DNA of 64,000 nt, taken from Purpureocillium takamizusanense (lineage: Eukaryota; Ascomycota; Sordariomycetes; Hypocreales; Ophiocordycipitaceae). Below, piece by piece: positions 1 to 10,617 of this stretch; position 1 is the stretch's first letter; every line of letters begins with the position of its first letter. The stretch covers positions 10,001-74,000 of the forward strand of contig NC_063079.1 in assembly GCF_022605165.1 (NCBI RefSeq). The letters run 5' to 3'. The notes under the pieces were generated by a model that was not told the DNA's origin, did no database searches, and saw nothing but the letters and a program-made list of their open reading frames with translations. A program made the translations under genes and the position numbers.

Positions 1-547
1 CCATTACGCCAGCATCCTTGCGGAGCGCGAACCTCAGTCCGCCCCAGGGTATTGTGCAACGGGCTATAACACTCCCGTAGGAGCCACGTTCCCGAAGCCT
101 TTCTCCCCCGCGGCGAACTGATGCTGGCCTGGACCCGGCGGAGTGCACCAGCGAGAACGCTGGATGATCCACCGGGCCCAAGTCTGGTCACAAGCGCTTC
201 CCTTTCAACAATTTCACGTACTGTTTAACCCTCTTTTCAAAGTGCTTTTCATCTTTCGATCACTCTACTTGTGCGCTATCGGTCTCTGGCCGGTATTTAG
301 CTTTAGAAGACATATACCTCCCATTTAGAGCAGCATTCCCAAACTACTCGACTCGTCGAAGGAGCTTTACACAGGCTGGGCGTCCGACCAGACGGGGCTC
401 TCACCCTCTATGGCGTCCCGTTCCAGGGAACTCGGAAGGCGCCGCGCCAAAAGCATCCTCTGCAAATTACAACTCGGGCCCTGGGGGCCAGATTTCAAAT
501 TTGAGCTGTTGCCGCTTCACTCGCCGTTACTGGGGCAATCCCTGTTG

Positions 548-579
<32 letters not shown>

Positions 580-613
580 GTTCAGCGGGTATTCCTACCT
601 GATCCGAGGTCAA
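1..613 (-). rRNA. 28S (LSU) rRNA gene, 5' part
   Basis: Reverse complement of the fungal LSU 5' end. The conserved start (TTGACCTCGGATCAGG) lies at about 598-613, followed by the segment with AAGCATATCAATAAGCGGAGG. The gene runs off the left edge, so only about 613 bases are present. Transcription is right to left, in the order 18S, ITS1, 5.8S, ITS2, 28S. The sequence looks un-RIPped and functional over this stretch. Confidence 0.97.
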
Positions 614-776
614 CTCTAAGAAAGTTGGGCGTTTCACGGCGTGACCGCCTCCGCGCTCCGGTGCGAGGTGTGTGCTACTACGCAGGGGAGGCTGCGGCGG
701 GGTCGCCACTGCATTTCGGGGGCGGCTGGTGTGCCGTCCCCCAACACCGAGGCCCCCGGGGGGGCTCGAGGGTTGA
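614..776 (-). other. Internal transcribed spacer 2
   Basis: GC-rich spacer between the 5.8S end and the LSU start, about 163 bp. On the minus strand it opens with a CCC-rich hairpin and closes with ACGCCCAACTTTCTTAGAG. From memory it closely matches Purpureocillium ITS2. This is the best taxonomic clue in the window, but the match is recalled and not searched. Confidence 0.93.
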
Positions 777-933
777 AATGACGCTCGAACAGGCATGCCC
801 GCCAGAATGCTGGCGGGCGCAATGTGCGTTCAAAGATTCGATGATTCACTGAATTCTGCAATTCACATTACTTATCGCATTTCGCTGCGTTCTTCATCGA
901 TGCCAGAACCAAGAGATCCGTTGTTGAAAGTTT
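777..933 (-). rRNA. 5.8S rRNA
   Basis: Complete 157-base gene on the minus strand, from AACTTTCAACAACGGATCTC to TTCGAGCGTCATT. The universal core GAAATGCGATAAGTAATGTG is present. No deviation from the ascomycete consensus was noticed. Confidence 0.97.
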
Positions 934-1119
934 TGATTCATTTGTTTTGCTTGTGCAACTCAGAGAAGAAATTCCGCCGGCGGGCGTAATGCAAAAGAGT
1001 TTTGGGTCCCTGCGGCGGGCGCCTGGGTCCGGCGCCGGCGCGGAGGCCGGCGGCCGGGGCGTTCCCGCCGAGGCAACTGAGGTAAGGTTCACAGTGGGTT
1101 TGGGAGTTGTATAACTCGG
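934..1119 (-). other. Internal transcribed spacer 1
   Basis: About 186 bp between the 18S 3' end (GGATCATTA) and the 5.8S start. It begins CCGAGTTATACAACTCCC, as is typical of Hypocreales, and has a GC-rich middle. A few positions differ from the P. lilacinum ITS1 I remember, so a sister species is possible. Confidence 0.93.
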
Positions 1120-1261
1120 TAATGATCCCTCCGCTGGTTCACCAACGGAGACCTTGTTACGACTTTTACTTCCTCTAAATGACCGAGTTTGGAGAGCTTT
1201 CCGGCCCTGAGTGGTAGTTGCCCACCTCTCTGGGCCAGTCCGGACGCCTCACTGAGCCATT

Positions 1262-1307
<46 letters not shown>

Positions 1308-1778
1308 ATCAACGCAAGCTGATGACTTGCGCTTACTAGGGATTCCTCGTTGAAGAGCAATAATTGCAATGCTCTATCCCCAGCACGACGGAGTTTAACA
1401 AGATTACCCGGGCCTTCCGGCCAAGGGAGTACTCGCTGGCTCCGTCAGTGTAGCGCGCGTGCGGCCCAGAACATCTAAGGGCATCACAGACCTGTTATTG
1501 CCTCAAACTTCCATCGGCTTGAGCCGATAGTCCCTCTAAGAAGCCGGCGTACTGCCAAAGCAATACGGGCTATTTAGCAGGTTAAGGTCTCGTTCGTTAT
1601 CGCAATTAAGCAGACAAATCACTCCACCAACTAAGAACGGCCATGCACCACCACCCACAAAATCAAGAAAGAGCTCTCAATCTGTCAATCCTCATTGTGT
1701 CTGGACCTGGTGAGTTTCCCCGTGTTGAGTCAAATTAAGCCGCAGGCTCCACCCCTGGTGGTGCCCTTCCGTCAATTT

Positions 1779-1811
<33 letters not shown>

Positions 1812-1936
1812 TGGAGCCCAAGCACTTTGATTTCTCGTAAGGTGCCGAACGAGTCAAAAAATAACATCGTCCGATCCCTAGTCGGCATAGTTTATGGTTA
1901 AGACTACGACGGTATCTGATCGTCTTCGATCCCCTA
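1120..1936 (-). rRNA. 18S (SSU) rRNA gene, 3' part, truncated
   Basis: The 3' 817 bases or so of the SSU on the minus strand, ending in the GGATCATTA terminus. The universal stretches are present, for example GAAACTTAAAGAAATTGACG near 1775-1795, and no group I intron is seen. Similarity stops at about 1931-1936, at the internal 18S motif GTTAGGGGATCG, so the 5' half (about 980 bases) is missing. The break adjoins telomeric repeats, so the gene copy cannot make functional 18S. Confidence 0.95.
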
Positions 1937-1955
1937 CCCAACTTAACCAACTCAA
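1937..1955. other. Junction filler between 18S and telomere repeats
   Basis: Nineteen bases, cccaacttaaccaactcaa on the plus strand, between the 18S break and the first perfect CCCTAA unit. They resemble degenerate telomere units (CCCAAC, TTAACC) and match neither neighbour exactly. On the minus strand the 18S tract AAGTTAGGGG appears as AAGTT, then GGGT, then AGGGG. Confidence 0.7.
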
Positions 1956-2093
1956 CCCTAACCCTAACCCTAACCCTAACCCTAACCCTAACCCTAACCC
2001 TAACCCTAACCCTAACCCTAACCCTAACCCTAACCCTAACCCTAACCCTAACCCTAACCCTAACCCTAACCCTAACCCTAACCCTAACCCTAA
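1956..2093 (+). repeat. Telomeric repeat array, (CCCTAA)23
   Basis: 138 bp of perfect CCCTAA hexamers, read on the plus strand. For a left chromosome end this is the orientation expected of a terminal telomere, with the chromosome body to the right. In this window it is internal because rDNA lies to its left. A two-copy relic (taaccctaaccctt) recurs at 2314-2328. Confidence 0.98.
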
Positions 2094-2870
2094 GTTCTAC
2101 GAGTCGTACTATAGAAACCTAACTATAAAGGTAAGGCGCTTTAACCCCTTAAACGCGGCTATTTATTAGCTATTTCGTTATATTTAAATTACGAAATACT
2201 CCTTTATTTTTACGTTTCTAACGCTAAAAAACTTCTTATTAGACTCGCTATAATTAACGCTATACTCTTATATATATTTAATCGCATTTTACGATATAGG
2301 GGTATATTTAATTATAACCCTAACCCTTTACTAAACTTACCCCTATTATTTTAGCGTTTTTATAACTATATAAGATAATTCTACTTACTTAAATAGAGAA
2401 GCCTAACTATAATAGTTAGCGATTAAAGCGTAATTTATTACTTATTTACCTTTAATTTAATATATAGCGAATATTATAGAATTAAAAGGAATAAAGACCT
2501 TAAGATAGCTATAGATAAAAGATAATTTTATTTAAGCGCTAAATAAGTAACTAAGATAGTTACTTAAAAGGGGGGAATAATTATAATAAAGTATTAGGAT
2601 AGAATATATATATATAGTCTTAGGTAGAGAATTAAGGTATATATATAATACCCCTAAACTATAGGGTATTAAAGCCCGTTTAGCTTGCGAATTAAAAACT
2701 TAAACCTATAAGCTTTAGTTCTTATAATACGATTACCTTAAGGCCGTCTAGCTCTACTATTACTTCCCTTACCTAACTACTAACCGTTATCTAGCGAGTG
2801 AGCTATTATAATATTTGTAATTTTGCTCTCCGTATAAATCACTTCGAGTTTTATAAGCATGTTATTCATG
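2094..2870. repeat. RIP-degraded AT-rich subtelomeric sequence
   Basis: Very AT-rich and almost devoid of CA and TG dinucleotides, as expected after saturating RIP. No open reading frame and no recognisable domain. It holds one copy of a repeat that recurs near 12.9-13.0 kb. Confidence 0.85.
2352..2420 (+). repeat. Dispersed subtelomeric repeat, copy A
   Basis: A 69-bp segment starting tagcgtttttataac and ending aatagttagc. It recurs with few changes at 12954-13022 and, as a shorter version, at 12912-12957. This indicates a shared repeat family on the two sides of the carboxypeptidase region. Confidence 0.8.
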
Positions 2871-3004
2871 GAGTACTATCGAGGTCTTTCCGTGCCTTTC
2901 TAACGAATACAGTGTTGAAATTCCACGCCTAGCTTCTTGTCTCTTCTTGCGTCTCCCCGCTTCGACCCTGGGCTAAGTGTGAGTACACACGTTCACCGTG
3001 CCAC

Positions 3005-4818
3005 TTAGCACCCCTTTCCGAAGCAGGGAATCGGCACCGTTCCCTTGCCTAGCGGCTTCTCCAGCTGCGGGATGTTTCGCAACTGAGGCAGCGTAAACGG
3101 CTCCGTGTCGCTCAGGCTGTGCACCCGGCCGAGCAGCTTCTCCAGGTGCCGGAACGCCGCCGCCGGCACGTATTCGGGGCCCTCGTGCCCTGCTAGCTGC
3201 GACGCGACAAGCGTCAGTCCGCGCTCGTGATGCGTCGTCCCTAGCACGCCCGCGCTCGCCGGCAGCGCTTTGCCGTAGTAGTCGATGCTACCGCGCTGAC
3301 GGTATAGGGGTACATAAAAGGGGTCCTGTGGCCGCGTCTGGAAGCCCAGTTTGCCGCCCCACGTCATGTTCTGGATGCCTAGCAGCACGCCGTTGAGCGG
3401 CAGGATCAGGTCCAGATTGCCCTGCGCTAGGATCACGTTGTGCGTGTGATCGATAACATTTGGCAGCTCGTACTTGTCCGGAGGAGCCGACTCGTCTCCG
3501 TCGGTCGTATTGAAAACGCCGTTTACGCACGGCGACCACTTTACGTCGAGGGGCGCGTTAATAGCCTTCTTAACATCGTCGCGGTTAAAGTAGGGCGTCT
3601 TCTCGCCCAGAGGGTTATACCCGTTCGGGCAGTGGTCCGCAATATTGTAGATATTGAAGCATGGGTTCATCGTCATTAGAACATAGACAGACAGGTCGCC
3701 GCACCCTTCAACTATCTCGTACGTGCCGTTTGGGAAAGGCTTCACACCTGGCGGGTATCGAGGCGCCAGCCCGACTGGCGGGTACGCCAGGTACTTCTTG
3801 TGGTAATCCCTAAAGCCGCACTTCTGTGAGACGTTATGGATGTGCGCCATTTGCTTGTCGTCAAAGGGCATGAGATTATAATTTTGCTCGACAAACGCCT
3901 CGACGATGACGTGTTTCTGGACCTGGCCGTCAAACATCTTGCCGTCGTAGATCATCAGCCCGCCAAGGTTATAGTTTTGCGTATCGTTGGCGTTAACCAT
4001 GTGGCTCGAAATATAGGGACCATAATAGCCTCCATATGACTCAGCCACGACGTAGACCTTCCAGCCGCGCATGCCAAAGGTCTCAATAAAGTTCTTCCAG
4101 AAACCGAGGAACTGGCTCGCCACATCGTCCTCGTTCTTAGCCGTAGCGTTGCCCTTAGAGTAGCCGACGGTGACGGGCTGCTCGATCCAGACAATATTGC
4201 TTAGCTCGTGCCAGCTCCAGGGATTTTTTTGCGGCTTGATCATGCCGGACTGCCACTGGAAGGGACCGTTCTCTTGCAGGAAGCCCAATAGGGACGAGCA
4301 GCCGGGCTAACGGGTTCTGCGTTAGCACGACCGCGGTTCCGAGGGACATAGGCGCGGGCACTTACGCCGCCATTGAGCCAGATAACAATCTCCTTCTTCT
4401 TCTTGGCCTCCTCGTTGACGGTAGGGAAGAACCAAAAGTATAGGTGGTCGCGCTCATCCTTCTTATCGGAAATAGGCAATAGGCCGGCGTACGACTCGCC
4501 TACGTCGTAGTCGACGTCGGGGATGCTAGTGCCATTGACGGCAAACTCTAGACGGGCACATCCATTAGCCACAAACCCAGCAAATAAATAAACAATTGAC
4601 AATTATATAATATATAACTCACTCTCCGTTTGGTTGTTAAGGAAGCGATAATCCGCGCTAGCCCTCCCGTGGATGGCCGGCTCGTCAAAGGCCTGGGGCT
4701 CGACGTCGGCCGAGCTCCTGCCGTGCAACCACTGACGCAGCTGTTCGGCCTGGCCGTTGCCAGCCGCGAGCGACGATGTGCAGAACCCCAGGACGGGGAG
4801 CAGCCATTGTGTTCTCAT
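3005..4818 (-). CDS. Secreted serine carboxypeptidase (peptidase family S10)
   Basis: Three exons on the minus strand: 4818-4623, 4547-4366 and 4306-3005, giving 559 residues. Introns are 75 and 59 bp with GTGAGT/TAG and GTAAGT/TAG ends. Residues 1-18 or so form a signal peptide ([19 protein letters not shown]). The S10 substrate-binding motif [11 protein letters not shown] is rebuilt exactly across the second splice. The catalytic triad is intact: Ser216 in AESYGG, Asp425 in GNLDLILP and His500 in AGHEGPEY. The family removes C-terminal residues from peptides at acidic pH, in the vacuole or outside the cell; the signal peptide favours secretion. The 5' start is supported by the signal peptide. 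The gene is not RIPped although repeats lie on both sides. Family assignment is strong; substrate is unknown. Confidence 0.93.
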
Positions 4819-5640
4819 GTTGTCGACGAATCAATGGTCGGAAGGGGATGCAACGTCGATAGACGCGTTTGACTGATGAGGGGTGCAAGCTGAGACTCGA
4901 CTGGAATGTTGGCAGCCTAGAGGGTTGGGCCGCCATCTTATACCACTTGGCTCTCGGGCGCACTCATCATCATCATGGTACCGCGTCAGCCACCCCAGGT
5001 TGTGCTGGGCGTTCTACCGGTCAACTGCGGTCATGGCGCGTACAGCATGGCGAGGCCACAATCGGACGTCAGCAAGCGCCCTCTCTAACACGACCCATCA
5101 TCCGCGGATCGATCTATGGATCCTTTGGTTCGGGCCTTATTACCGAGTCGAGGCGTGATCGGCGGATGAACCGCGCCACATCCTGATATATATATATACA
5201 CCCGAATTTATATAATTCCTAGTGACTAAAAGCGATAATTTCGAAGATAAAGCCCATCTGGGTTGCATTTCGCGCAGCGATCAGTGCCAAGAAAATTGTG
5301 ACGCACCATAACTGCGATCACCGGATACGCCCTTGCCGTCTTAATGACCCCGTACATCCTTGGCTAACGAAATGGGCTAATAAGCTTCGGAACTATATCG
5401 GGGTGTAACTCTATCTTGTCCTGTTACAGAATGAACTGCGCGGAATGTAACTAGATCCGAATCTCGACTTTTTGCACCCCTGCGCCCATGGCCGCTTTAA
5501 TGGTGTCTAGCTCAGGCGCTAGTAAGGGCCGCTCCCTGAGCCACCCGAATAAGTCGGCGCACTTAGCGCAGCCGTCTTTAACTTCCCTTCGTTTGCTGTT
5601 GAGCTCCTACCCTTTCTGTCAGACAATTAGCTCCACAAGG
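4819..5640. other. Intergenic region upstream of the carboxypeptidase, with a possible coding relic
   Basis: Normal base composition, unlike its right-hand neighbour. On the minus strand at about 5450-5615 a short open stretch reads as plausible protein (ending LDTIKAAMGAGVQKVEIRI). It has no start and no family I recognise, and may be a gene or transposon relic. The rest of the region shows nothing I can name. Confidence 0.4.
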
Positions 5641-5647
5641 ATCACAG

Positions 5648-5725
5648 TTAGCATCGTATGAATTAATGAGAATTATCTTAAAGAGCTATCTATAAGCGCA
5701 CGACAGTGCGCTACTCTTTATACAT
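5648..5725. repeat. Repeat segment shared with 11345-11420
   Basis: The stretch aattaatgagaattatctta (5661-5680), continuing aagagc, matches 11356-11381 with two differences. Flanking similarity (ttagcatc before it, gcacg...ctcttta after it) makes about 80 bp in all. At the second site it follows the end of a minus-strand LINE RNase H domain, so it probably marks the 3' flank of the same element family. Confidence 0.6.
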
Positions 5726-5904
5726 AAAGGAAAGATTTACTTTATAGTGCAGAGCCCCTATAATTAACGCTAGTATATAGATATATATAACTAGTATTTA
5801 AGCTTTAACCTTAACGAAGTCAAAGCATAACGCATATAAGGGCTCGACCTTAATATACGGATTATAGCATTAGCTTACCGCAGATAATGCCCTACTCGAT
5901 ACGC

Positions 5905-5926
5905 CGCGGTTATAATAACCGCGCCC
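5905..5926 (+). repeat. Candidate terminal inverted repeat, left end
   Basis: The sequence cgcggttataataaccgcgc at 5905-5924 is itself nearly palindromic. It matches the reverse complement of 9380-9399 with about two mismatches, which would bound an element of about 3.5 kb. A further relative occurs at 6121-6133. No clear target duplication was found. Confidence 0.4.
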
Positions 5927-6149
5927 TAGTTAAGGGAAATTTTAGACGTAGATAAAATAAAAAATCGCCCTTATCCTCTTTTAGCTACCTAAAATTGCCC
6001 TATTAAGTAGAATCGACTAGGGTTATAATTTATATAAGTATCTTAATATACCTTTTGCCGCTTTACCTATTTTATCGTAATATCTTAGTAACTATACTTA
6101 AAAAAGATACTTTTATAGATCGCGGTTATTATAACTAGGTATTTCTTAT

Positions 6150-6169
6150 AACCGCGCCGCGGCGCGGTT
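6150..6169. repeat. Perfect 20-bp GC palindrome
   Basis: aaccgcgccgcggcgcggtt is identical to its reverse complement. It sits in a strongly AT-rich tract and shares the AACCGCG core with the candidate inverted ends at 5905 and 9399. Confidence 0.85.
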
Positions 6170-7849
6170 TTAAAAAATAGCTTTCTTAACCGCGCCCTAG
6201 TTAAAGACGTAATATATCGAGGTCTTAAGTACATTTAATATATTTTATATATATATTCGAAAGTATAAAAGGGTATTATAAGATAAAGGCCGTCTTTAAG
6301 ACTAATTAAATATAGGGCTTTCGTTTTTAATACGGTAGAGCGGTAGAATCTATCGTTTTTAATATAATAAAGCGGTAGAATCTATTATTAACTATAAAAT
6401 TAGCTATAACGAGGGGGGTCGGCGTTATTATAATATTTCTATAATAATAATATCGTTAGTAATATTATAGGCTTACTTTCTTAATAGCTCTTTCGGCCTT
6501 ATTTACTAGTATTATAGCTTTATTAACTACCGTTAATATAAAGCCTTTATTAAGCGAGGATCGTTAAGTCCTTAACGCTAGCAGCCCGGCTATAGCTTAA
6601 AAGTATATTAATGCCTTTATTAACGGTCTAAAGGACTAGTTTTTCGAGCTCTTTTATATATATTTAGATACTTTCTAAAAGCTCTATTAATAGCTATAAT
6701 AAAATACTAAGCTCGAAGGCTTATAATATTAGATATTAAATATAAAGGTCTTAATCTTTTTATTTATTTACGTATAAGGTAAGATATAAAAGGTTATAGC
6801 TAAGTTCTTTAATATCGCTAAAAGTATTATATCGATTATTTTCTATACTATATTTAAAGCAATAAGGGTATTATATATAAGGTTCGTAAAGCTATTACTA
6901 AATAGCTTTATATCTCTTAAGATCGCGAGGAACCTAAAGTATTATACCTTTATTAGTTATATTAAGGCTATTAATAATACCCTAATAGTAATATATATTA
7001 GAAGGTAATATTAACGCTAGTTTTATAATCGAAAAGGCAACCTTACCTAAAATATATTAATAACTATTTTACTTAATAGAACTTTTATATATATATTAGC
7101 TAGCGCTAAGGGAAGTATAAATAATATATCTCTTTATAGTCTTATAATAAATATAAGCTTTAAAGTACCTCGAAGTTATTATTATCTTAGCGACTCTAGC
7201 TTTATAAATTAAAGGGCTATTATTATACCGTTAGTTAGAGTTTATTATTATCTTAATAATTAAGATTATTAAGGCGGTAATAAATCTTAAGATAGCTAAG
7301 AGCTCTTTAATCTTCGTTATACCTCTATTTAGGTTATTATCGAGTAGGCATTTAGTTAGTTAAAGTATAAGTAAAAGATTATTAAGAAGAACCTATCTAA
7401 ATACTGCTTTTAAGATTAAATATATATTATATATATTATTATAAAGCTCTTAAACTTTATTTAGGTCGATAAAGATAAAGATACTTTATTTAAGGGCGGT
7501 TTAGATAATGATTTATAGTAGTTACGAAAGGAGGCTATTAACTAGCTAAACGGCGAGACTATATTAAAGCTATATAATATAATAGCGAAAGAGATATAAG
7601 CTATAAGGTAGAGATATCTTAATAGCTTAAGCGATAACGAATAAGGGTATATACGGCAATAGTTATTATAATATAGGAGGAAGAAAACGAGGTATAGTAA
7701 AGGCATTAAAGGCGGCATTATAATAATAGTTAAAAAACGGGTATTATAATAGGTAACTACCGGCTAGGTAGCTATATTTAATTTATACCTCTTATAGTAG
7801 CTTTATTACGGTCTTTGCCTTTACTTCCTTTAATGCCTATATCTAGCCC

Positions 7850-9140
7850 TAGCTACTAATTTAATAGCTTCTTCTTCGTTATAAGGTTATCTCTATTACT
7901 ATTTTATATTATAGTATAGAATAGCTTTATAATAACCTCGCTAAAGGTAAGATATTACTTAAGAGAGACCTTAAGTATTGCCTAATAGTCTCGTAATATA
8001 GCCTTAATATTATTAGCGCCTAGCTTATAGTTAAGCGCTAAAGCTATAGATAAGGTAGCTATACGAATTAACGTAATAAGTAAGTCTATCGAGCTTATAA
8101 TGCCCTTTAATAAGTCTAAGTTAATAGCTAACTTCTTTACCCGACGATAGGCTCGGACTACCTCTACCTTTTATTTTAACCTCTTAAGCCTTAATGCCTC
8201 CGACTATAATACGTCTATTCGAATTAATACCGCTAGCATTATTAATAATAATAGCTAAATTAGGGTATCGAAAGATATTTACCTCGCTAGTCTACTTAGG
8301 GTATTATTATTGCCTTTATTATTAGCGAAGGGATCGTTATTATCGCTATTACTTTTTAAGTTAACTCTTTCGATACCCTTAATATCGCTAGCTTTAATAA
8401 TATAGTCGCTAAATAGCGTATTCCTTAGAAATACTATATTATATAGACTAACTTAAGGTAACTTAAGGGTTTAAAACTAAAGTTACTATAGATATTTATT
8501 AATATATACTATTTATTATATATCTATTACTATAATAAGACTAGTATCCTCGTTATAGCTTAAGCTAATACTATAATAATCCCTTATCTATAGGAAGTAA
8601 TAGTATTTCTTCTTAAGGTTACGATAATAATTAAGTAGCTAGTCCTCGGTCTAGTTAAGAGATAGAGATAGAAAGCGGGCTTTTAAATAAGGTATAATCG
8701 CTAATATTACGATCTTTAATTAAGCATTCTTATCTAAGTCGAGATAACCCTTATTATAGGCTTCTTATAGGTACTTAAGGAATAAGATCGTTATCTCTAG
8801 CTTCTATAGATACTATAGCGGCTTTACTAGCGCCTTAGCTATAGTCTTCTTCGTCTTTAGCTTTATTATATTACTTAATATAGTTAGCTACGAAATTACC
8901 TAAGACTCTATCTCTTTTATTAACTCGGTAAAGGTAGTAATCTCTTCGTTAGCGATAGGGGTAATAGTCTCTTCGTTAGCGGTAAGGGTAGTAGTCTCTT
9001 TATCGGCGGTAATAGTAGTAGTCTTTTCGTTAGCGTCGCCCCTTACGATAATTAGAGCGCTATTTATAGGCTATTAACCGTCTTTTATATCGATATAACG
9101 AGTAGTAGTCTACCGGTTCTTACGGCGCGGAGGTATCTCT
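7850..9140 (-). pseudogene. RIP-ruined ORF of a mobile element, class unknown
   Basis: The minus strand from about 9140 down to 7850 reads as continuous protein interrupted by many TAG/TAA codons at CAG/CAA/TGG-type positions. One stretch is Thr/Glu rich with a nine-residue repeat, followed by helical Leu/Lys/Glu-rich sequence. No catalytic motif was recognised. It probably belongs to the element bounded by the inverted repeats at 5905 and 9399. Confidence 0.4.
8941..9037 (-). repeat. 27-bp tandem repeat inside the ruined ORF
   Basis: Units at 8941-8967, 8968-8994 and 8995-9021, plus a partial fourth unit. Each starts tctcttcgttagcg or a close variant. The length is a multiple of three, and the minus strand encodes repeats of the type ANEETxTxT, suggesting a repeat in a once-coding region. 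Confidence 0.75.
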
Positions 9141-9379
9141 AACGGTTATAAAAGTACTATATTATAAAAGTACTATATTTAAGGGTATATTAAAGGCATT
9201 ATAGACTAGCTATACGAAAAAGACCCCCGTAGATTATAGTAGAATCTAATTGCTGACCCGATTAGGCAGGCAGCGAAGCTTATATATATAACTTACTAAT
9301 AGGGGTTAAAATAGGTCAAAAGGGGTACTTTAACCCCCCTACTATAGTTATGCCCTCTTAAAAAGTCACTTTTCAAAAA

Positions 9380-9399
9380 GCCCGGTTATCATAACCGCG
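9380..9399 (-). repeat. Candidate terminal inverted repeat, right end
   Basis: gcccggttatcataaccgcg, the inverted partner of 5905-5924. The sequence just outside is less AT-rich, consistent with an element boundary. Confidence 0.4.
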
Positions 9400-10374
9400 C
9401 GTGCCGAGCAGGGCCTAAATATTCTAAGTATAGATGTTATGCAACTGGTTCTCTATGCGACACAATGATATCCTCTGTCGGCTCACAGACCACTACGACC
9501 TCGATATAGTCGAATACAAGCCCATTTCCCGCTCCTACTTCACTCTTCCGCAGTCGCTAATCTCTATATTTAATGCCTTCTAAGATATATTCTCCCCTTA
9601 CCGAGTAGACGGCATTAAGCTAAAGCGATAGAGTATAGCGATCTTAATGCCCTAATTGGCAACCTCGACGCGTATATAAGTATAGAGATAGAAGTCGGCT
9701 TTTCTTAGTTACTATTCTCCTTTAGGTAGTAATTAAGCTATTAAAACGAGCGTATAAATATATATAAGAGTTATATAGCCGTCTCGATATACCCCTAGCT
9801 ATCCAGCCATAAGGAGGTAATACTCCTTAATAACTATACTAAAATAAGGTTATATATAATATAAATTATAATAAGTAGAAAATTAAAAATATAAGTATAT
9901 AACGCCGTTATATAAGTATATTATTTTTATACTATTAATATATTAACCCTTTATTTTATATATAAAATAGGTAGTAATAAAAGGGTTATAACGATATATA
10001 CTTTAATATCGACTTATTTTTTAATAAGTATTATAATACCTCTTTCGTTATTAACTATTATTTTAAATAATACGTTTATTATTAATATATCTATTATAGC
10101 CTTAACTATAATAATATTAATAATATATTAATAAATAAAGTAATATATATCTTAAGATATTAAAATACCTATTTAATACCTATATAGCCTTATTATTATT
10201 AATTAGAGCGTATCTTAATTAAAGCGGTCTTTAAATACTATCTTTTATAACCTCTTTCATATATATAAAGGGCTCTTCGATAAGCTATACTACTAGCTTA
10301 AAGATAATATAAATTTAAGGATATCTTAATACTTCTTTATTAAAGAGAAGGTAATAATATTCCTCTTTATCGTC

Positions 10375-10379
10375 GGTTA
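10375..10379 (+). repeat. Target site duplication, left copy (GGTTA)
   Basis: The five bases before the TG of the LTR. The identical pentamer follows the closing CA at 10613-10617. Five bases is the usual duplication length for Gypsy- and Copia-type integrases. Confidence 0.8.
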
Positions 10380-10612
10380 TGTAAGGGGCTTGGCCCAATG
10401 AGAGCCTGGGGCGCGGCCCCGGGCGCAGCAACGCCACGTGTGGCTGGGACCCCACGCTGACCTGGGCCCGCAGCTAGTCACGTGGGGCTGCACGTGGCGG
10501 GCGCCGCGCGTATAGGGGCTGCCCGGCACACAACCCCAATTTCCTTCCTTCATAGCACGTTAAATATCAACAACCCGACCGGCTCCTGCCACACAGCGCC
10601 GGCCCCGTCACA
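10380..10612. mobile_element. Solo LTR of an LTR retrotransposon
   Basis: A 233-bp GC-rich segment starting TGTAAGGGG and ending CCCCGTCACA, so the ends form a short inverted repeat with TG...CA termini. It is flanked by a perfect GGTTA duplication (10375-10379 and 10613-10617). No internal retrotransposon sequence is present, as after LTR-LTR recombination. It contains three CACGTG boxes and retains many CA/TG dinucleotides, so it was not RIPped although it lies against RIPped DNA. Strand cannot be set without the internal region. Confidence 0.82.
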
Positions 10613-10617
10613 GGTTA
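10613..10617 (+). repeat. Target site duplication, right copy (GGTTA)
   Basis: Identical to 10375-10379 and directly follows the CA terminus of the solo LTR. Confidence 0.8.

Larger units (their letters stand above)
5640..10379. repeat. RIP-degraded repeat block 1
   Basis: About 4.7 kb of AT-rich sequence with CA/TG depletion and stops in every frame. Both strands contain stretches that read as protein if TAG/TAA stops are taken as mutated CAG/CAA/TGG codons, so it derives from mobile elements. The element class was not recognised. Candidate inverted ends and an internal minisatellite are listed separately. Confidence 0.8.

Noticed and set aside
143..1950. Several open frames within the rDNA
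   Set aside because: They overlap 28S, ITS, 5.8S and 18S sequence and have no protein features.
1894..2169. Open frame encoding a run of Asn-Pro repeats
   Set aside because: It is the translation of the telomere array and flanking 18S; not a gene.
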